NCBI RefSeq assembly: GCF_000471905.2
Contig: NW_006500355.1
Coordinates: 125,951 to 189,950, forward strand
Reading direction: 5' to 3'
Origin: Amborella trichopoda
Lineage: Eukaryota > Streptophyta > Magnoliopsida > Amborellales > Amborellaceae
DNA length: 64,000 nt
In this document: piece after piece, positions 10,201 to 21,030 of the stretch
Numbering within the stretch: position 1 is the first letter of the stretch
Layout of the letters: every line of letters starts with the position of its first letter
The notes under the pieces: model-generated
What the model saw: the letters and a program-made list of their open reading frames with translations, nothing else
The model's database searches: none
What the model was told of the DNA's origin: nothing
Program-made: the position numbers and the translations under genes

Positions 10201-10269
10201 ATAATTACCATAAGCGATTGTATTCCTATTTGACTAATTTATTCTCTATGTTCAGCAAGATGGTGGGAA

Positions 10270-10583
10270 GTGCATGACAGTGGCATTCCCCATTTAAGGA
10301 GTCCAATCAAATCCTCCTTCCTCAATCAAACTTGTTTGCCCATGGGGTTTTAAGAGAAATTGGAGTGCACTGTAGTGGATCCATGCCAAGGATGAACAGG
10401 TTGAAAACTAAGAGGTTACACAAGCTCCTCGACATGCAATATAATCTACATTCAAGGATGAGGCAGACGAAGAGGGAGGTGACGAATTATGATCCTATCT
10501 ACTCGGACTACATAGTCAAGGAGGATCCAATAGAAAAGGGGCAGAGGAGTGAGAAGAACCGTAATCAACAAAGCAGCCATTGA
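10270..10583 (+). pseudogene. hAT transposase C-terminal fragment, frameshifted
   Basis: One frame reads CPWGFKRNWSAL, then a stop, then WIHAKD; a second frame continues MNRLKTKRLHKLLDMQYNLH, SRMRQTKRE and NYDPIYSDYIVKEDP. Together these follow the hAT C-terminal dimerisation region (CERNWS...IHSKKRNRL...RL-KLVYVHYNMRL). The order is right, but the frameshift near 10388 and the premature stop show decay. No zinc finger or catalytic region is present upstream. Up to about 10900 the sequence may be more of the same element but is not recognisable. Confidence 0.78.
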
Positions 10584-10899
10584 AGATCGAGTTGGTTGAT
10601 TAGCCAAATGACGTCCAAGGAGAGAGGAGTTTCGAGGAGACTCAGCAGGAGCCACAGCCAGAAGGTGAAGAGGACAGTGCCAGTGGGGGCTCCCATGAAG
10701 AGAAGGGCCAAGGTGCTGGGCGATGAAGCCAACATAGTGAGCAACAAAGCCAACATGGTGAGCTACAAAGCCAAGGTGGCAGGGAACATGAGGGCTACAC
10801 TGGTCTTGGTGACTTTGGGTTAGGGACCACTCCCACAATGACACAGATGTTTGGGAGGGACCCCTCCTTGACACGGAGGGTCCATGTGCCTCCAACGCT

Positions 10900-11526
10900 C
10901 CTTTTGTTGCTGGAATGTAGTGTGATTTTTGTGTTGGAGTGCTCTGTGAGACGGTGAATCTATGTCTCTGAGACTGTCAATCTAGTATGATTGTAGAGTG
11001 TAGAACGATGTAGTAACTTAATCTTTAATTCTTTACTATTCAAGTTGAGGTGGAAATTGATGGTTCTCATTTGAATTAGTACTAGAATAATAGAAAATTA
11101 TAAATTACACTGTCATTTAGCAATGCATTCTAATCTTAGATATTTCAGTTGAGTACAGACCAATAACATCAATTTTCTGTCATTTTCCATGTTTTATGCT
11201 TAAAAATTTATTTTTTGTTTTGTAATTTTTCTTATTTTTCATATGTTTCCCAATTTTTTCAAGATTTACTTGGCTCCTTGGGTGGCTGGGCATGGATGTG
11301 GGTGAGCCAACTCAGATCACTCAAGCCACTCCAAATCTAGGGCCTGAGTTCTGCATCCGAGCCACATTTCCTAACACATATGAGACTGTGTGCCGGAGTG
11401 CGCACGTGTGCAGGAATGTGCATAGAAACATAAACTTTTCTATAATCTAAGAAAAGGAAGATGTTTCAACACAGTCACAAATATGTGCTTAGACATCTAA
11501 CCACACATACAAACATGCAGACATAC
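10900..11526. other. Intergenic stretch, nothing identified
   Basis: Ordinary AT-leaning plant intergenic sequence. I see no open frame, repeat or regulatory signal that can be supported. Confidence 0.4.
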
Positions 11527-11660
11527 ACAATCATCATCATATGAGCCTTATTCCAACTATTTAGGTCGGCTGCAAGAATCCTATTCCACAATTCTGCTCT
11601 ATCAAGGGCCATACCCTCAATTAGACAAACATATAAAACTAAAATGTATATCATTGAGAT
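11527..11660 (-). mobile_element. RTE LINE 3' terminal fragment
   Basis: The segment starts with atcatcatcat, the reverse complement of the GAT-type tail of plant RTE elements, followed by gagccttattccaactattt and ggtcggctgcaagaatcc. The same sequence, better preserved, lies at 51537-51760. It is a short 5'-truncated LINE tail. Confidence 0.7.
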
Positions 11661-12333
11661 TGAAATGAATTAGGATTGCATGTCTTCCAAAGGGCATTGC
11701 ATCATACGATAGCCATTGTTGTCAACAACCAACCGGCAAACACAGGAGTTGAAAAAACAGCATTACGCTAATAACTAGAGAAACAATATGGATACAAAGC
11801 TGAAGAAAACAGGCACAGAGAGAGATCCCACTTGGAAAATGCCCATTTAGCTTCCAATGCCATGGTATTTGCAATCAATAAGCGAACAATAATTGAAGAA
11901 TTCAAAAAATGGGAAACTGATGGCAATTCGGAGAGGCAAGAAAGCATAATTTTGAACTGAAATTATTGGATCTGATTAATAAATGATTAGCTATCAGTTT
12001 CTTTAGAAAGACAGCATCGAGGACAAACTACATATTCCCTCATGCCAAAAGACATATTGTAACACTAGAGATCTCAAATATGCACTACTAGGCAGCACTA
12101 ACATATATCAATGTTAGACAGGATGATTCAATACAATTCAGTGTAGTCACCATTCACAAATAGCCCCCCTTGCTAGAGCAACAATGGTTACATCTTAAAA
12201 AGGTACCATCTTTTCTTTAAGCATCCCAACAGGCAATATTGGTATAGAGCTATAGGCATGTTAATAAATAATGGTTCTTTAGACATTTCAGAAATAAGAT
12301 AGAAAATTGCCACGTTCTCATACAAACAACCAC

Positions 12334-12368
<35 letters not shown>

Positions 12369-12552
12369 GTAGTCAATTCAATCAATTAAAAATATATAGG
12401 AAAGAAAAAGAAAACAATCTCATCCATGAAAAGAGCATGACTGCACTCCAGTCAACACGAAGTAGAAAGAGAACAGAAGGAAAATGAGCTTTTTCAGAAA
12501 AAAAAAACAAAAGAAGGAAAATGAGATAGAGATTTACAAGAAAATCCCTAAC
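11660..12552. other. Region downstream of the PPR exon (possible intron or flank), with (GA)n
   Basis: On the minus strand this follows the donor at 12552-12551, so it would be intron sequence of the PPR gene. I searched it for the expected second exon (a FEVI-K-WY-PD-like start) and did not find it. A GA microsatellite sits at about 12333-12366. Confidence 0.4.
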
Positions 12553-12960
12553 CTTGAGTGCAAGTATGACTTCTTCCTGACGTTCAAGCTCACAGAGCAC
12601 AGCAACCATGTCCATCTTCAAGAGCCTGGAGACATGAGATTTTACAAACTTGTCAAGCTGTCCTTCATCGTCTTTAAACCTTTTGAGACCTGAAATAATA
12701 AAGAGAGCCTCTTTTCCTATTAGTTTCTTCCCTCTCCATAGAGGCCCCCTAGGCCTGCCATCATGATAGCATCTCATTGCAAACCCTAGAAATAGTTCGT
12801 CATGATTCCTCAAATGTTTCAGAGATTCTTGAGAAACTGCTAGTACATAAGCCTGAGATGGTGATAATGAAAATGGAGCTGCATCTGTCGATTTTAGTAT
12901 GAAAGAACGAAGTATGGGCAAAAAAAGAGGAGGGAATTTAGAAACGGAACGAACCGCCAT
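12553..12960 (-). CDS. THA8-like short PPR protein, first coding exon (rest not found)
   Basis: The exon starts at MAVRSVSKFPPLFLP (ATG at 12960) and encodes 136 residues up to a consensus donor (CTCAAG|GTTAGG at 12553/12552). The N-terminus is basic and hydrophobic, consistent with an organelle targeting peptide. The rest carries the conserved opening of THA8/THA8-like proteins: RPRGPLWRGKKLIGKEALF, GLKRFKDDEGQLDKFVKSH, and RLLKMDMVAVLCELERQEEV, ending LALK. THA8 proteins are short PPR proteins of chloroplasts or mitochondria; the maize and Arabidopsis family members act in splicing of specific group II introns. An ATG 28 codons upstream in the same frame exists, but MAV is the better start by homology. 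The next exon is not within the following ~12 kb, so the gene is either truncated or has a very long intron leaving the window. Confidence 0.8.
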
Positions 12961-13343
12961 GAAGAAACGATATTGAGCAAGCAAGAGAAGAGATTTCACT
13001 TCACTTGTTGAGCATAGAGTACAAGTGTATATACCAACCGGCAAAATCTGGGCTCACCGGCTGTTGCCAGCAGATATCAAACACAATCAAAATGCGGGCC
13101 GAACTTTACCTTTGCCTGGCCACAGGAATAAGCATACCAACACTTCTCCCTAAAAAATTACTTTCTTTATCAGTAGTCTAATTTGGCTCATAAAAAGCAA
13201 CATATTATTCACGAAGTATATGCTTCAAACAAATTAAATCCAATCCTCATTAGTACCAAGGTTTTGAAAAATGCCAATCATAACATGAGATTTTGATATC
13301 TATCTAGGTGAATACTCTCTTGGAATTAATTGCCCAGTTTTAG

Positions 13344-13690
13344 TTTCTGATTTTTCTTATAGAAAATTGTTTCATGCGGGCTGCACCACATTTCTACATA
13401 TGCCGTCCAGAATGTGTGAAGCGTACATCTTAAAGATGGATGCAAGAAAGTGTTCTATCTAAAAACAATGGAAACTAATGTTTATTTCTAGAATTATTAT
13501 TTCTAGTTTTTAAAATTTATTTATTTTTTCATATTCATGATCACCATGTTAGAGATTACATGTCCTTAAAAATTAAGCCTTAAAATCCATCTCCAAAATA
13601 GATTTAGTAAGAGGCCCGCATTTGTACATATGCAGGCTTGGCTGCATAGAAACCGGGTACTTTTCTTATTCAACATATCCAATATAATTT
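13344..13690. mobile_element. Dispersed repeat (family D), copy 1
   Basis: The segment shares long similar blocks with 39439-39770: gaaaattgtttcatgcggg, catcttaaagatgga, the stretch around atgttagagattaca, ccttaaaaattaag, and a right end with tagaaac followed by acttttc. Both copies are non-coding. The termini are only weakly inverted, so the element class is unresolved. Confidence 0.7.
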
Positions 13691-13735
13691 TATTAATATT
13701 TTCTGGTTTTCTCCAATTGTGCCCTTTCTATCTCT

Positions 13736-13925
13736 AAGGGCCTGTTTGATAACTGGAAGCAAGTTCATGAACTATAAATTGGACGTTCCTCCTTGCTGGG
13801 AAGATAGAAGTTATTGTAAGAAGTTTTTGGTTTCTGTGTTTGATAACCTCCTGGGAAGTTAAAGAAGTTCTTGGTTTTTTTGTTTGATAACATGCTGGAA
13901 GATTAGCAAGTGATAGTGAAAGTTG
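13736..13925 (+). repeat. GTTTGATAAC-containing repeat, three internal copies
   Basis: The word gtttgataac occurs at about 13744, 13838 and 13880, each followed by a gg-aag type sequence. The first, preceded by gggcct, matches the putative element ends at 2568 and 7465. This could be a decayed transposon end or a subterminal repeat. Confidence 0.45.
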
Positions 13926-13979
13926 CAAAATGTAGAGCACAGGTTTCCCATAACAATCATTCAAGCCCCAAAATGACAA

Positions 13980-15300
13980 TAGAGATTAAATGAAAAACTC
14001 CCTAAAAAATTAAAAACAAGTACTTCAATAAATTTCACGCCATAAACTATCCATTCCTTCAATTGTCAATAGCAAATCAAATACACCAAATTTTGGCAAA
14101 AAAACAACCTTGAACAAAACAGATGATATAGATTGTGATGAACAGAAGCACTTATACCCATCTAGCAAAGAAAAAAGAAAGATCTTGGACATCCACTCAT
14201 CAACAATCTGAAAAAAAATAAATAAATAAACAAAGGACTAATTTTTGTCCAAATGACTACATTCTTTTGATGTTGTGAAGGCCTTGATAACAAATAAAAA
14301 AATCCAAATCAGATTGTGGCAATCTTTAATGTCCATCGATACAGTAATAAGAAAGAATCCATTCACACAATTAAAGAATTGCATGTTTAGTGCATCTAGC
14401 AAGAGATTGAAAAGCAAGACTGCTTAGGCATCCATTCAAATATCCTAAGAAAGACTAAGGATTTCATCTAAAAATCCACATTTTCATAAGAAAACAATCT
14501 CATAGACATCCATTCATAAAATATCTGCAAAAAAAAGTCTGAAAAAAGCAAGATGTCTTAGGCATCTATTCATCATTAAGAAGGTGTTCTCATAGACAGC
14601 AGTTAAAAAACCCAATTCAGTTGGGCGAGGAGGAGAATACAGTCTGCAGGGTTAGTCAACTTCCTTTGGAACCCTAAAATGTTACTAAAAAAGAAAAACC
14701 ACATTTCATTCACAAATTCTTCTTGAAATTTAATATGTTTGGTACTCAAAAGGAAAAAAAACAGAAATATGTGAAGAAAATGCATTGTTTTTTTACTAAC
14801 AGTCCCTTGTCCTTACAGTCCTAGAAGTTCAAGACTCATTCATAGCATTAAAACTCTAATAACTCTCAAACTGGTACTCTATTTTCAGAACTCAACAAAA
14901 AAAAATAGTAAAAGAAAACAAAAGAGAGAGAGACAATGAAAAGAAAATCAGAAAAAGCAATATACATCATTGATTTAATCTGAAACCCTAAAAGATAAAG
15001 CACACTCCAAAACCAATGATTCTAATAATTTTCAACATTCTGGTTTTATTGTCCATGAAAGAAGCCCTAAAATGCCCAATAAAAGAAAACCATAAAAGTA
15101 TTCTGCCATATCCCTAAACATAACTTTAAAATCAGAAGATGATATTTTCTCCATTAATGATTCAATCTTTGAAACCCTGCAAGATAAAGCACACCCAAAA
15201 CTAATGATTCGAATAATTTTCAACATTTCATTATCCACAAAAGAACCCCTAAAGTGCCCAATAATGAAATTTCTGGGGGGAAAAATTTAGGGGAAAAAGA
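13980..15300. other. Intergenic stretch, nothing identified
   Basis: AT-rich sequence with scattered A-rich runs. Small imperfect repeats of tcttaggcatc-ttcat type recur near 14180, 14425 and 14560, and a segment near 14990-15070 is partly repeated at 15170-15260 (about 180 bp period, acactccaaaaccaatgatt / acacccaaaactaatgattc). I find no coding sequence. Confidence 0.4.
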
Positions 15301-15316
15301 AAGGTACCTGGAGTTA

Positions 15317-15362
15317 GGGAGAGGGAGAGGGAGAGGGAGAGGGAGAGGGAGAGGGAGGGGGA
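15317..15362. repeat. (GGGAGA)n microsatellite
   Basis: About seven tandem GGGAGA units followed by a GA-rich run to about 15425. Its complement-type repeat (CCCTCT)n occurs at about 16417-16446 on the other side of the MITE at 15884. Confidence 0.85.
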
Positions 15363-15883
15363 GAGAGAGGAATAGGGGTTAGAGACAGAGGGAGAGAGAA
15401 GAAGAGGGGTTAGAGAGAGAGAAGTACCTGATGAAGAGGAGCAGTTGCGGAAGAGGAGGAGGTGGAAGTCGACGCAGAGGCATGGGATGCAGTGGCATGA
15501 GGGTGCGAGAGGGTGAGGTAGGGATGAAGTTCCTTCTTTAAGTTCCGTGGTTTAGTAGAGAGCTACTGGTGGCATTCCCTCTCTTGTGCACTTTCTCTCT
15601 CTAAGCTCCTCTCTTCCTCGCGAATTTTATCTTCTTCCTTTTTTCCCTCGTTCCTTTTTCTAACTCCGCCCTCTCTAACATCGGCCTTTATCTCTCTCAC
15701 TACTCTCTCTCACACGTCGTTTTCTTTTTATGAGATAGGCATTCTAATTTTTTTAAAATGATCCTTCAATAGAAAACCATAAAAGATATACATGCAATTT
15801 TTTCAAAAATGATCCTTCATTCGATATGTATGCAAGATTCTTTTTTTTTCCAACCCCTCGTTCTTTTAGCATTCCTTAACATT

Positions 15884-16372
15884 GGATAATGATTTCATGC
15901 AACGGTTGTATAGTAATATGATACAACAACCTTCAAAAACCATGTCATGGTCATTTGTTTGATCCAAATTGAAAACACTACCTATAAAATATTTTTTTAG
16001 CCCAATTAACATAGGCCGTTCATTTTGGTGAGATGCTTAGATCTAAATCTTTGAAGGATTTTTCATTTCCCGTTTTATTTGATGGCTTTATTATCATTAG
16101 ATGAACAATGTTAAAAAATAACAAAAGGATTTTGAGTTTATGAAGGCTAAGATCTTAAAATTCACCAAATGAATGGTCTAAATTTGTTTTTGGAGAGAAC
16201 TCATTTTGACCATATCTAAGGTTCAAATTTAACTTTTTTTTCTTTTGGATTAGTTATTGAGATGAAGAGAGTGTCTATGCAAAATTTTGGGCCATACAAA
16301 TACCACAAACATAGTTTATTAAAAGTGTCGTTGTATATACTATGATACAACCGTTGCATGAAATCACTGCCC
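15884..16372. mobile_element. Mutator-like MITE (family B), 489 bp, near-perfect 9-bp target-site duplication
   Basis: The left end GGATAATGATTTCATGCAAC and the right end (reverse complement GGGCAGTGATTTCATGCAAC) form inverted repeats, continuing through GGTTGTAT and TATGATACAAC-like words. Flanks are CTTAACATT (15875-15883) and TTTAACATT (16373-16381), 8 of 9 identical. The 9-bp duplication and GG...CC ends fit the Mutator superfamily. There is no coding capacity. Confidence 0.9.
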
Positions 16373-16416
16373 TTTAACATTTTAAACTAACCTTTCCTCC
16401 TTTCTTAATGTGGTCT

Positions 16417-17120
16417 ATCTCTCCCTCTCCCTCTCCCTCTCCCTCTACCTCTCAACGTCGTCTCTTACTCCTCCTTCTCTCTCAACTTGGTCTCTATCTC
16501 TCTATGCATTTAATATTTTACTTATTGCTCTCTCTCTCTCTTCTCATTCGATTGTTTGGTTTTTTTTTTAGTTTATTGGGTTTATTTCAATTCCTTCATT
16601 TTTTTATTGGTTTTCTCTCGAGTTTTGTTATATTGGTTCATAGATTAAGTTTCTTTTTTGAGGTAATGGTTCCCTGTTATGCTTTACTTTTGGTTTTGTG
16701 TTTACTATGTTATGTGTTCAAATGGTTTACATTTTTTTTTAGAGAAACTTTACGGGTTATAGTCTAAAGAGAGCAACTTCTTTATCTCAACATTGTTTAC
16801 CTATTTTAATTAGAGAGATAATGCACAAGATAGAACGATTTCCATATCCATCATTATCTTAATATTGTTTCTCCTATTTTTTCTAACCTCTTAAAGTTGG
16901 TACCAATTAGATTTTACAATTTTTTTTTTTTTATCCTAGGCTGGAGAGGGGGGTGAGAGAGAGAGTAGAGAAGAAACCACCTAATCACAAGAGAGTTTTG
17001 AGAGGCTATATGGAGAGAGAGAGAGAGAGAGAGCGCAAAAAGAAAGAAAGAGATAGGAGTAGAGAGAGGAGGAGGAGGAGAGGTGGGCATGAGAAAAAGG
17101 GGGGGGGGAGTGGGGTAGAG
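16417..17120. repeat. CT-rich then GA-rich low-complexity region
   Basis: A (CCCTCT)n run at 16417-16446 opens a CT-rich and T-rich stretch. GA-rich runs follow from about 16940 to 17100, with a G run at about 17100-17109. Open frames here give only hydrophobic (L/F/S) or R/E/K-rich translations and are not believable genes. Confidence 0.75.
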
Positions 17121-17139
17121 AAAGAGATGTGGGTTTATG

Positions 17140-17760
17140 TGGCCTTTAAAGGTATTATGAGTGATTGTGAGGATACATCATGAACTCAATCGGAGTGTGG
17201 TCTTTCGTAGACCATATTATGCAAATGAGGTTTGCAGATACGGACTGTGTTTGATGATCTAGGCCAGCCGGTTGGAAAAAACCTATGTTACCCGAGCATA
17301 AAAAATTAATCGAGAAGGGTTCTAATGGGTCATTCCTTGATGAGGTCGGAGTATATGCCAGGATGAGTGAGCTGAGAGACTGTGTAACCCTTGTGCATGA
17401 TGGTGGCTTATGGATACGAAAACCAAAACCTCATCCATGTACCATCACATGACATGCATATTGATAGACCGTTCGAGAAAGCGAGCGAGCCACCTTTTAG
17501 GGTGAAGTGTATGCATGTACAAGAGATACCTCTATGCGTCATAGAGCTATGGTCGCATCAGGTTTAGGTGACATTGACTCGTCTCTATGGGAGAACTTGA
17601 AATCTACAGATGGGGATTGTAACCCCTTGGCTCATCGGCCAGACTTTGGTGACCCGTTAATGAGCCCCTGTTTGGACTGTGGGTCATGGGCATAAAGCAA
17701 ACGTGGTCTGTAATCCACAGTTGAAGGTGAAGTACCCCATTATTGATTTGGTTCCTTGAC
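17140..17760. other. Unidentified complex sequence of higher GC
   Basis: This ~600-bp stretch has normal complexity and higher GC than its surroundings, and contains words such as gaaagcgagcgagccacctt and ttgtaaccccttggctcatc. No open frame is longer than about 60 codons. It reads like the inside of a long LTR, but I cannot identify its family. Confidence 0.35.
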
Positions 17761-18110
17761 CATATGAATCATTTTTTCATCAAATTAATTTAATTATGTT
17801 TCTTTTATGAAAGATATTACTTTAAAAAATTTATTTGAATTTTTATAAACCCCTGTATATTTTATTTGGGTTTATAAAATTAAAGATATTGATTTTTTAA
17901 TGATTTAAATATTCAAATAATATTCTAAATTTTATTTTTATTATTTTTAAATATATCAAATTTTATGGTGACCCATTGTGCACATGGGCCCACTATATTC
18001 TAGAACCCGAGGCCCATGAGTCCCTATCTTGGGTGGCAAGCTACCCATTTTTGGATTTGTTTATATTATATCTTAAATTGGTTTGAGTTAATAGAGTGTT
18101 TTATCCTTAA
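17760..18110. other. AT-rich intergenic stretch
   Basis: Low-complexity AT-rich DNA with TTTAAAT-type words; nothing else seen. Confidence 0.4.
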
Positions 18111-19714
18111 GGGCCAGTTTGGATATCGAATAAAAAAACCTTCCCATTGAAAAAAATTGTAATTTTTTTCAAACTTATTAATAAATATTATCATATTTTT
18201 TTTATTATTTTGTTGGACTGTTTGGATGGTGTGCACATATTAAAATAAGTTTCGCGGAGGGACAGGGCGCTCAAGCAGGGTGGACGGGAGGCATATTTGC
18301 ACTTCTCTCACAATAACATACGCTCTCTCCTCATACAAGTCTTACCAGCTCCATTTGAGATAAAGAGAGGAAATGCTTGCCTCACTCAAAGCTGGTGTTG
18401 TAGTTATGCAGTTAGCCAAGCATGGTGGTGGAGTGGAAATGAGTTGCAACTGACATCTAGAGAGAGAAAATGGCACCATGGCCAAAGCCCAAACCCTAGT
18501 TTTTGCAACTCTTCTTTACCATTTTCTTCCATTTCGGACCATACAACTCTTATTCCTCAGCCATTTTATTCAATTCAATTTTTTAAACTCTTCTTCCTCA
18601 TCCATTTTCTTCCATTTCTGCAACTGAGGTCAGGCTTAGAATCAAAAGAAAAGGTACGCCGGTTCAGAGATAGGATTTGGGGTTTTTTTACAAAGATTGA
18701 TGGTTTTTTACAAATATGGGATTTAGGGTTTTTTACAACCAAAATGGATGGTTTTTTTTACAGAAATGGGACTTGGGGTTTTTGGTTGTTTCGATGTTGA
18801 AGCTTGGAGCAAATGATGGATATTTTTTACAGAGATGGGATTTGGGGTTTTTAACTCTTTATGTGTTGAAGATTGGGAGCAAAAGATGGATGGTTTTTAC
18901 AGAGATGGGATTTGGGGTGATTGGTTTTTGGTGACTCAAGTTTAGAAAGAGAAAGTAGAGAGATGGGTTTTAGGTGTTTATGTTGTTCATGAGTTAGTGA
19001 GAGACGACCCATTTGAAAAAATTCAAGTTTTTGTGAAGGGAGTGCAACTATGCCTCGCGTTCTTGTTGCTTCCTTCGTGCTTGGTCTTCTTGACTTGATT
19101 TCTTCAGCGAGGGGAGGGATGGGGTTAGGGCTTTTGCTTGCTCTCAATGTGCAGAGAGGTGAGGAGAGGGAAAATGCTGAGAAATATGGGAGAGAGTGAA
19201 GAGTAGAGTTAGGGCTTCAATGTGCATAGAGGTGAGGAGACAGAAGAAGGGGCGAGAGATGGAGATCAAGGTTTAAATGTCCATGCTACAACTCTATCTC
19301 TCTCTCTCTCAAGTTTCTTCTCTCGCTCAACACCAAAACTAGAGAGAGAAAAGGCTTTGTCACTGAGAGAGATAGAAGGCTTTGTCAGTGAGAACAGAGA
19401 GGTGATAAAGGAGAGAGAGAGGCGAGATAGAGCAGCGAGACGATATGGACGTAGAGCAGAGGGTTGAGAGAGAGTGAGGCGAGAGAAAGCATAAGAGGCG
19501 TGGAAGGAGACGAAGGAAAATGCCATCAGAAAAAATTCAAGTCTGACTTGAATTTTTTTAAATGGTGATTTTTGCCTTGACACGATTTTTTTTTTCTTCC
19601 AATCTAAAATTCTGGCAAAATCGTGTAGTTGTCCAAACGGTCAAATTTCATTTCACAAGATTTTTGTATTTCAATAAAAAAATAGTCCAATTTTAAGTAC
19701 ATCCAAACTGGCCT
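18111..19714. mobile_element. Harbinger-like non-autonomous DNA element, 1.6 kb
   Basis: The ends are inverted repeats: GGGCCAGTTTGGATAT at 18111, and ACATCCAAACTGGCCT ending at 19714 (reverse complement AGGCCAGTTTGGATGT). Both ends abut TAA (18108-18110 and 19715-19717), consistent with the 3-bp TAA/TTA duplication of PIF/Harbinger. G-rich GGCC-GTTTGG termini are common for Tourist-like elements, though hAT cannot be excluded. No transposase is seen. The interior holds a minisatellite (18660-18930) and GA-rich runs. Confidence 0.75.
18660..18930. repeat. Minisatellite inside the Harbinger-like element
   Basis: A unit of the type gggatttggggttttt plus gatggtttttacagagat recurs about five times at irregular spacing of roughly 50-65 bp. 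The overlapping open frames (F/W/G-rich) are translations of this repeat. Confidence 0.75.
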
Positions 19715-20278
19715 TAAGAAATTTGAGTAAATATTTTAGAAGGCCTAGAAGGCTTATGAATATATATTTTGGATAGAGCACAATATTTTATCGATTAATT
19801 TTTATTTGATGGGATAATGATCAAAGGAAATGGGGATAATGGTTCAACACATTCCGTGATGTTGATAGCCCATTTATGGAATGAATGATTCATATCTCTC
19901 ACCCCACAAATCGCCCTTAATTGACGGTTAAAAATTTAATCTTGTGAGGCAATCAATGAAAATCTAGATCCAATATTATATTTCTCTTTTCTCTCTCAAA
20001 TTTTATCTTTTAACGAAAAAAAAGGGGAAAAAAATATGGGGCTCACGTCATCATCTCTCACTCAACTTGTTTCCTCTCTCGTACTTTTATCCAAAAAATA
20101 TTTCTCTCTCATACTTTATCTAAAAAATATTTCTCTCTCATACGTTATCCAAAAAACCTTTCTCTCCCATACTTCATCCAATGAACTCTCTCTCTCTCCT
20201 CCCTCTCACGTAACTCCTACTTTAGGTCCTCCGTTTTTATCTCATACTCTCTCTCATCATGTTTTATCAAATAAGATA

Positions 20279-20720
20279 AGGGGGCACACCCCATTCTATC
20301 TTTCCCCAACATTATATAATGGGAGGGTCACGCCCCATTCTCAATGCACTATTCCCTCTCTAGTTTTAGGCTTTGCAAAAAAAATTAGAAAGGAGAAATT
20401 TTAAAGCAAGTGTTTTTGGGGGATTGTTCCTAAAGAGTCCTAGGTGAGCATAAGGGTTATATTGAAGAGTTTGATCGAAATTGGTTTTCCCGGTTGAGAT
20501 TGAATGAAGACCGTCAATCCCACACCATCGGATGATGGTGACTCGGTGCGGGGTGTACTAAGCCCAGTTGAGGTAATCTCCAGTATTCTCTTTTGTTTTT
20601 TGCATATTTAATTGTATAGTCCTTATATTATCAAGCACAAGATTTGTGGTTTTTTTTTTTATTAAATAAAAAAAGTTCAGTGGCATCAAAGTTTTTAAGA
20701 TCTTGAATTTGCAAGTTTTT
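20279..20720 (+). mobile_element. LTR retrotransposon remnant, second copy of the 4534-5125 type
   Basis: Shared features in the same order: GGGGCACACCCC / GTCACGCCCC words, a GGTGCGGGGTGTACTAAGCC block followed by CAGTTGAGGTAATCT, then T-rich sequence and cagtggcatcaaag, a degenerate form of the TGGTATCAGAGC primer site, at about 20678. The arrangement suggests a 5' LTR end next to a primer site. No gag or pol follows. Confidence 0.5.
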
Positions 20721-20799
20721 ATTTTATTTGAAGAAAGAGTTGTTGTAATAACCATTTGTATGTGATCTTCGCCAAAAGAAAATAAAGTAGAATGGGTGA

Positions 20800-21030
20800 G
20801 AAAAAAAAAAAAATCCCCTCCAATATCACATTAGCTTTTGTTTTAAGAGGTACAAAGAGCAGGGTATAAGAGGGAAAGGAGGGGGTGAGAAAGGGTGTAG
20901 AAGAGAGAAAAGAGGGGGTGTGAGAGGGAGGAGGGGGTAGAAGAGAGAGAGTGCGAGAGGGGGGAGAGAGAGAAGGCGTGAGAGAGCCTAGAAGGACGGC
21001 AAGGAAGGTGATAGAGGGAGGAGACAAATA
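20800..21030. repeat. GA/G-rich low-complexity tract
   Basis: Runs of ggaggggg, gagagag and gggtgtgag. The long S/P/L-rich open frame on the minus strand is a product of this composition. Confidence 0.7.

Noticed and set aside
15430-15600. Possible 5' UTR exon of a minus-strand gene (CATCAG|GTACTT donor)
   Set aside because: A splice-like signal alone, with no linked coding exon except a speculative join to the PPR exon 2.5 kb away.
16408-16767. 119-codon hydrophobic ORF that looks like a membrane protein
   Set aside because: Starts in a (CCCTCT)n repeat and continues in T-rich DNA; Leu/Phe/Ser bias is compositional and no conserved motif is visible.
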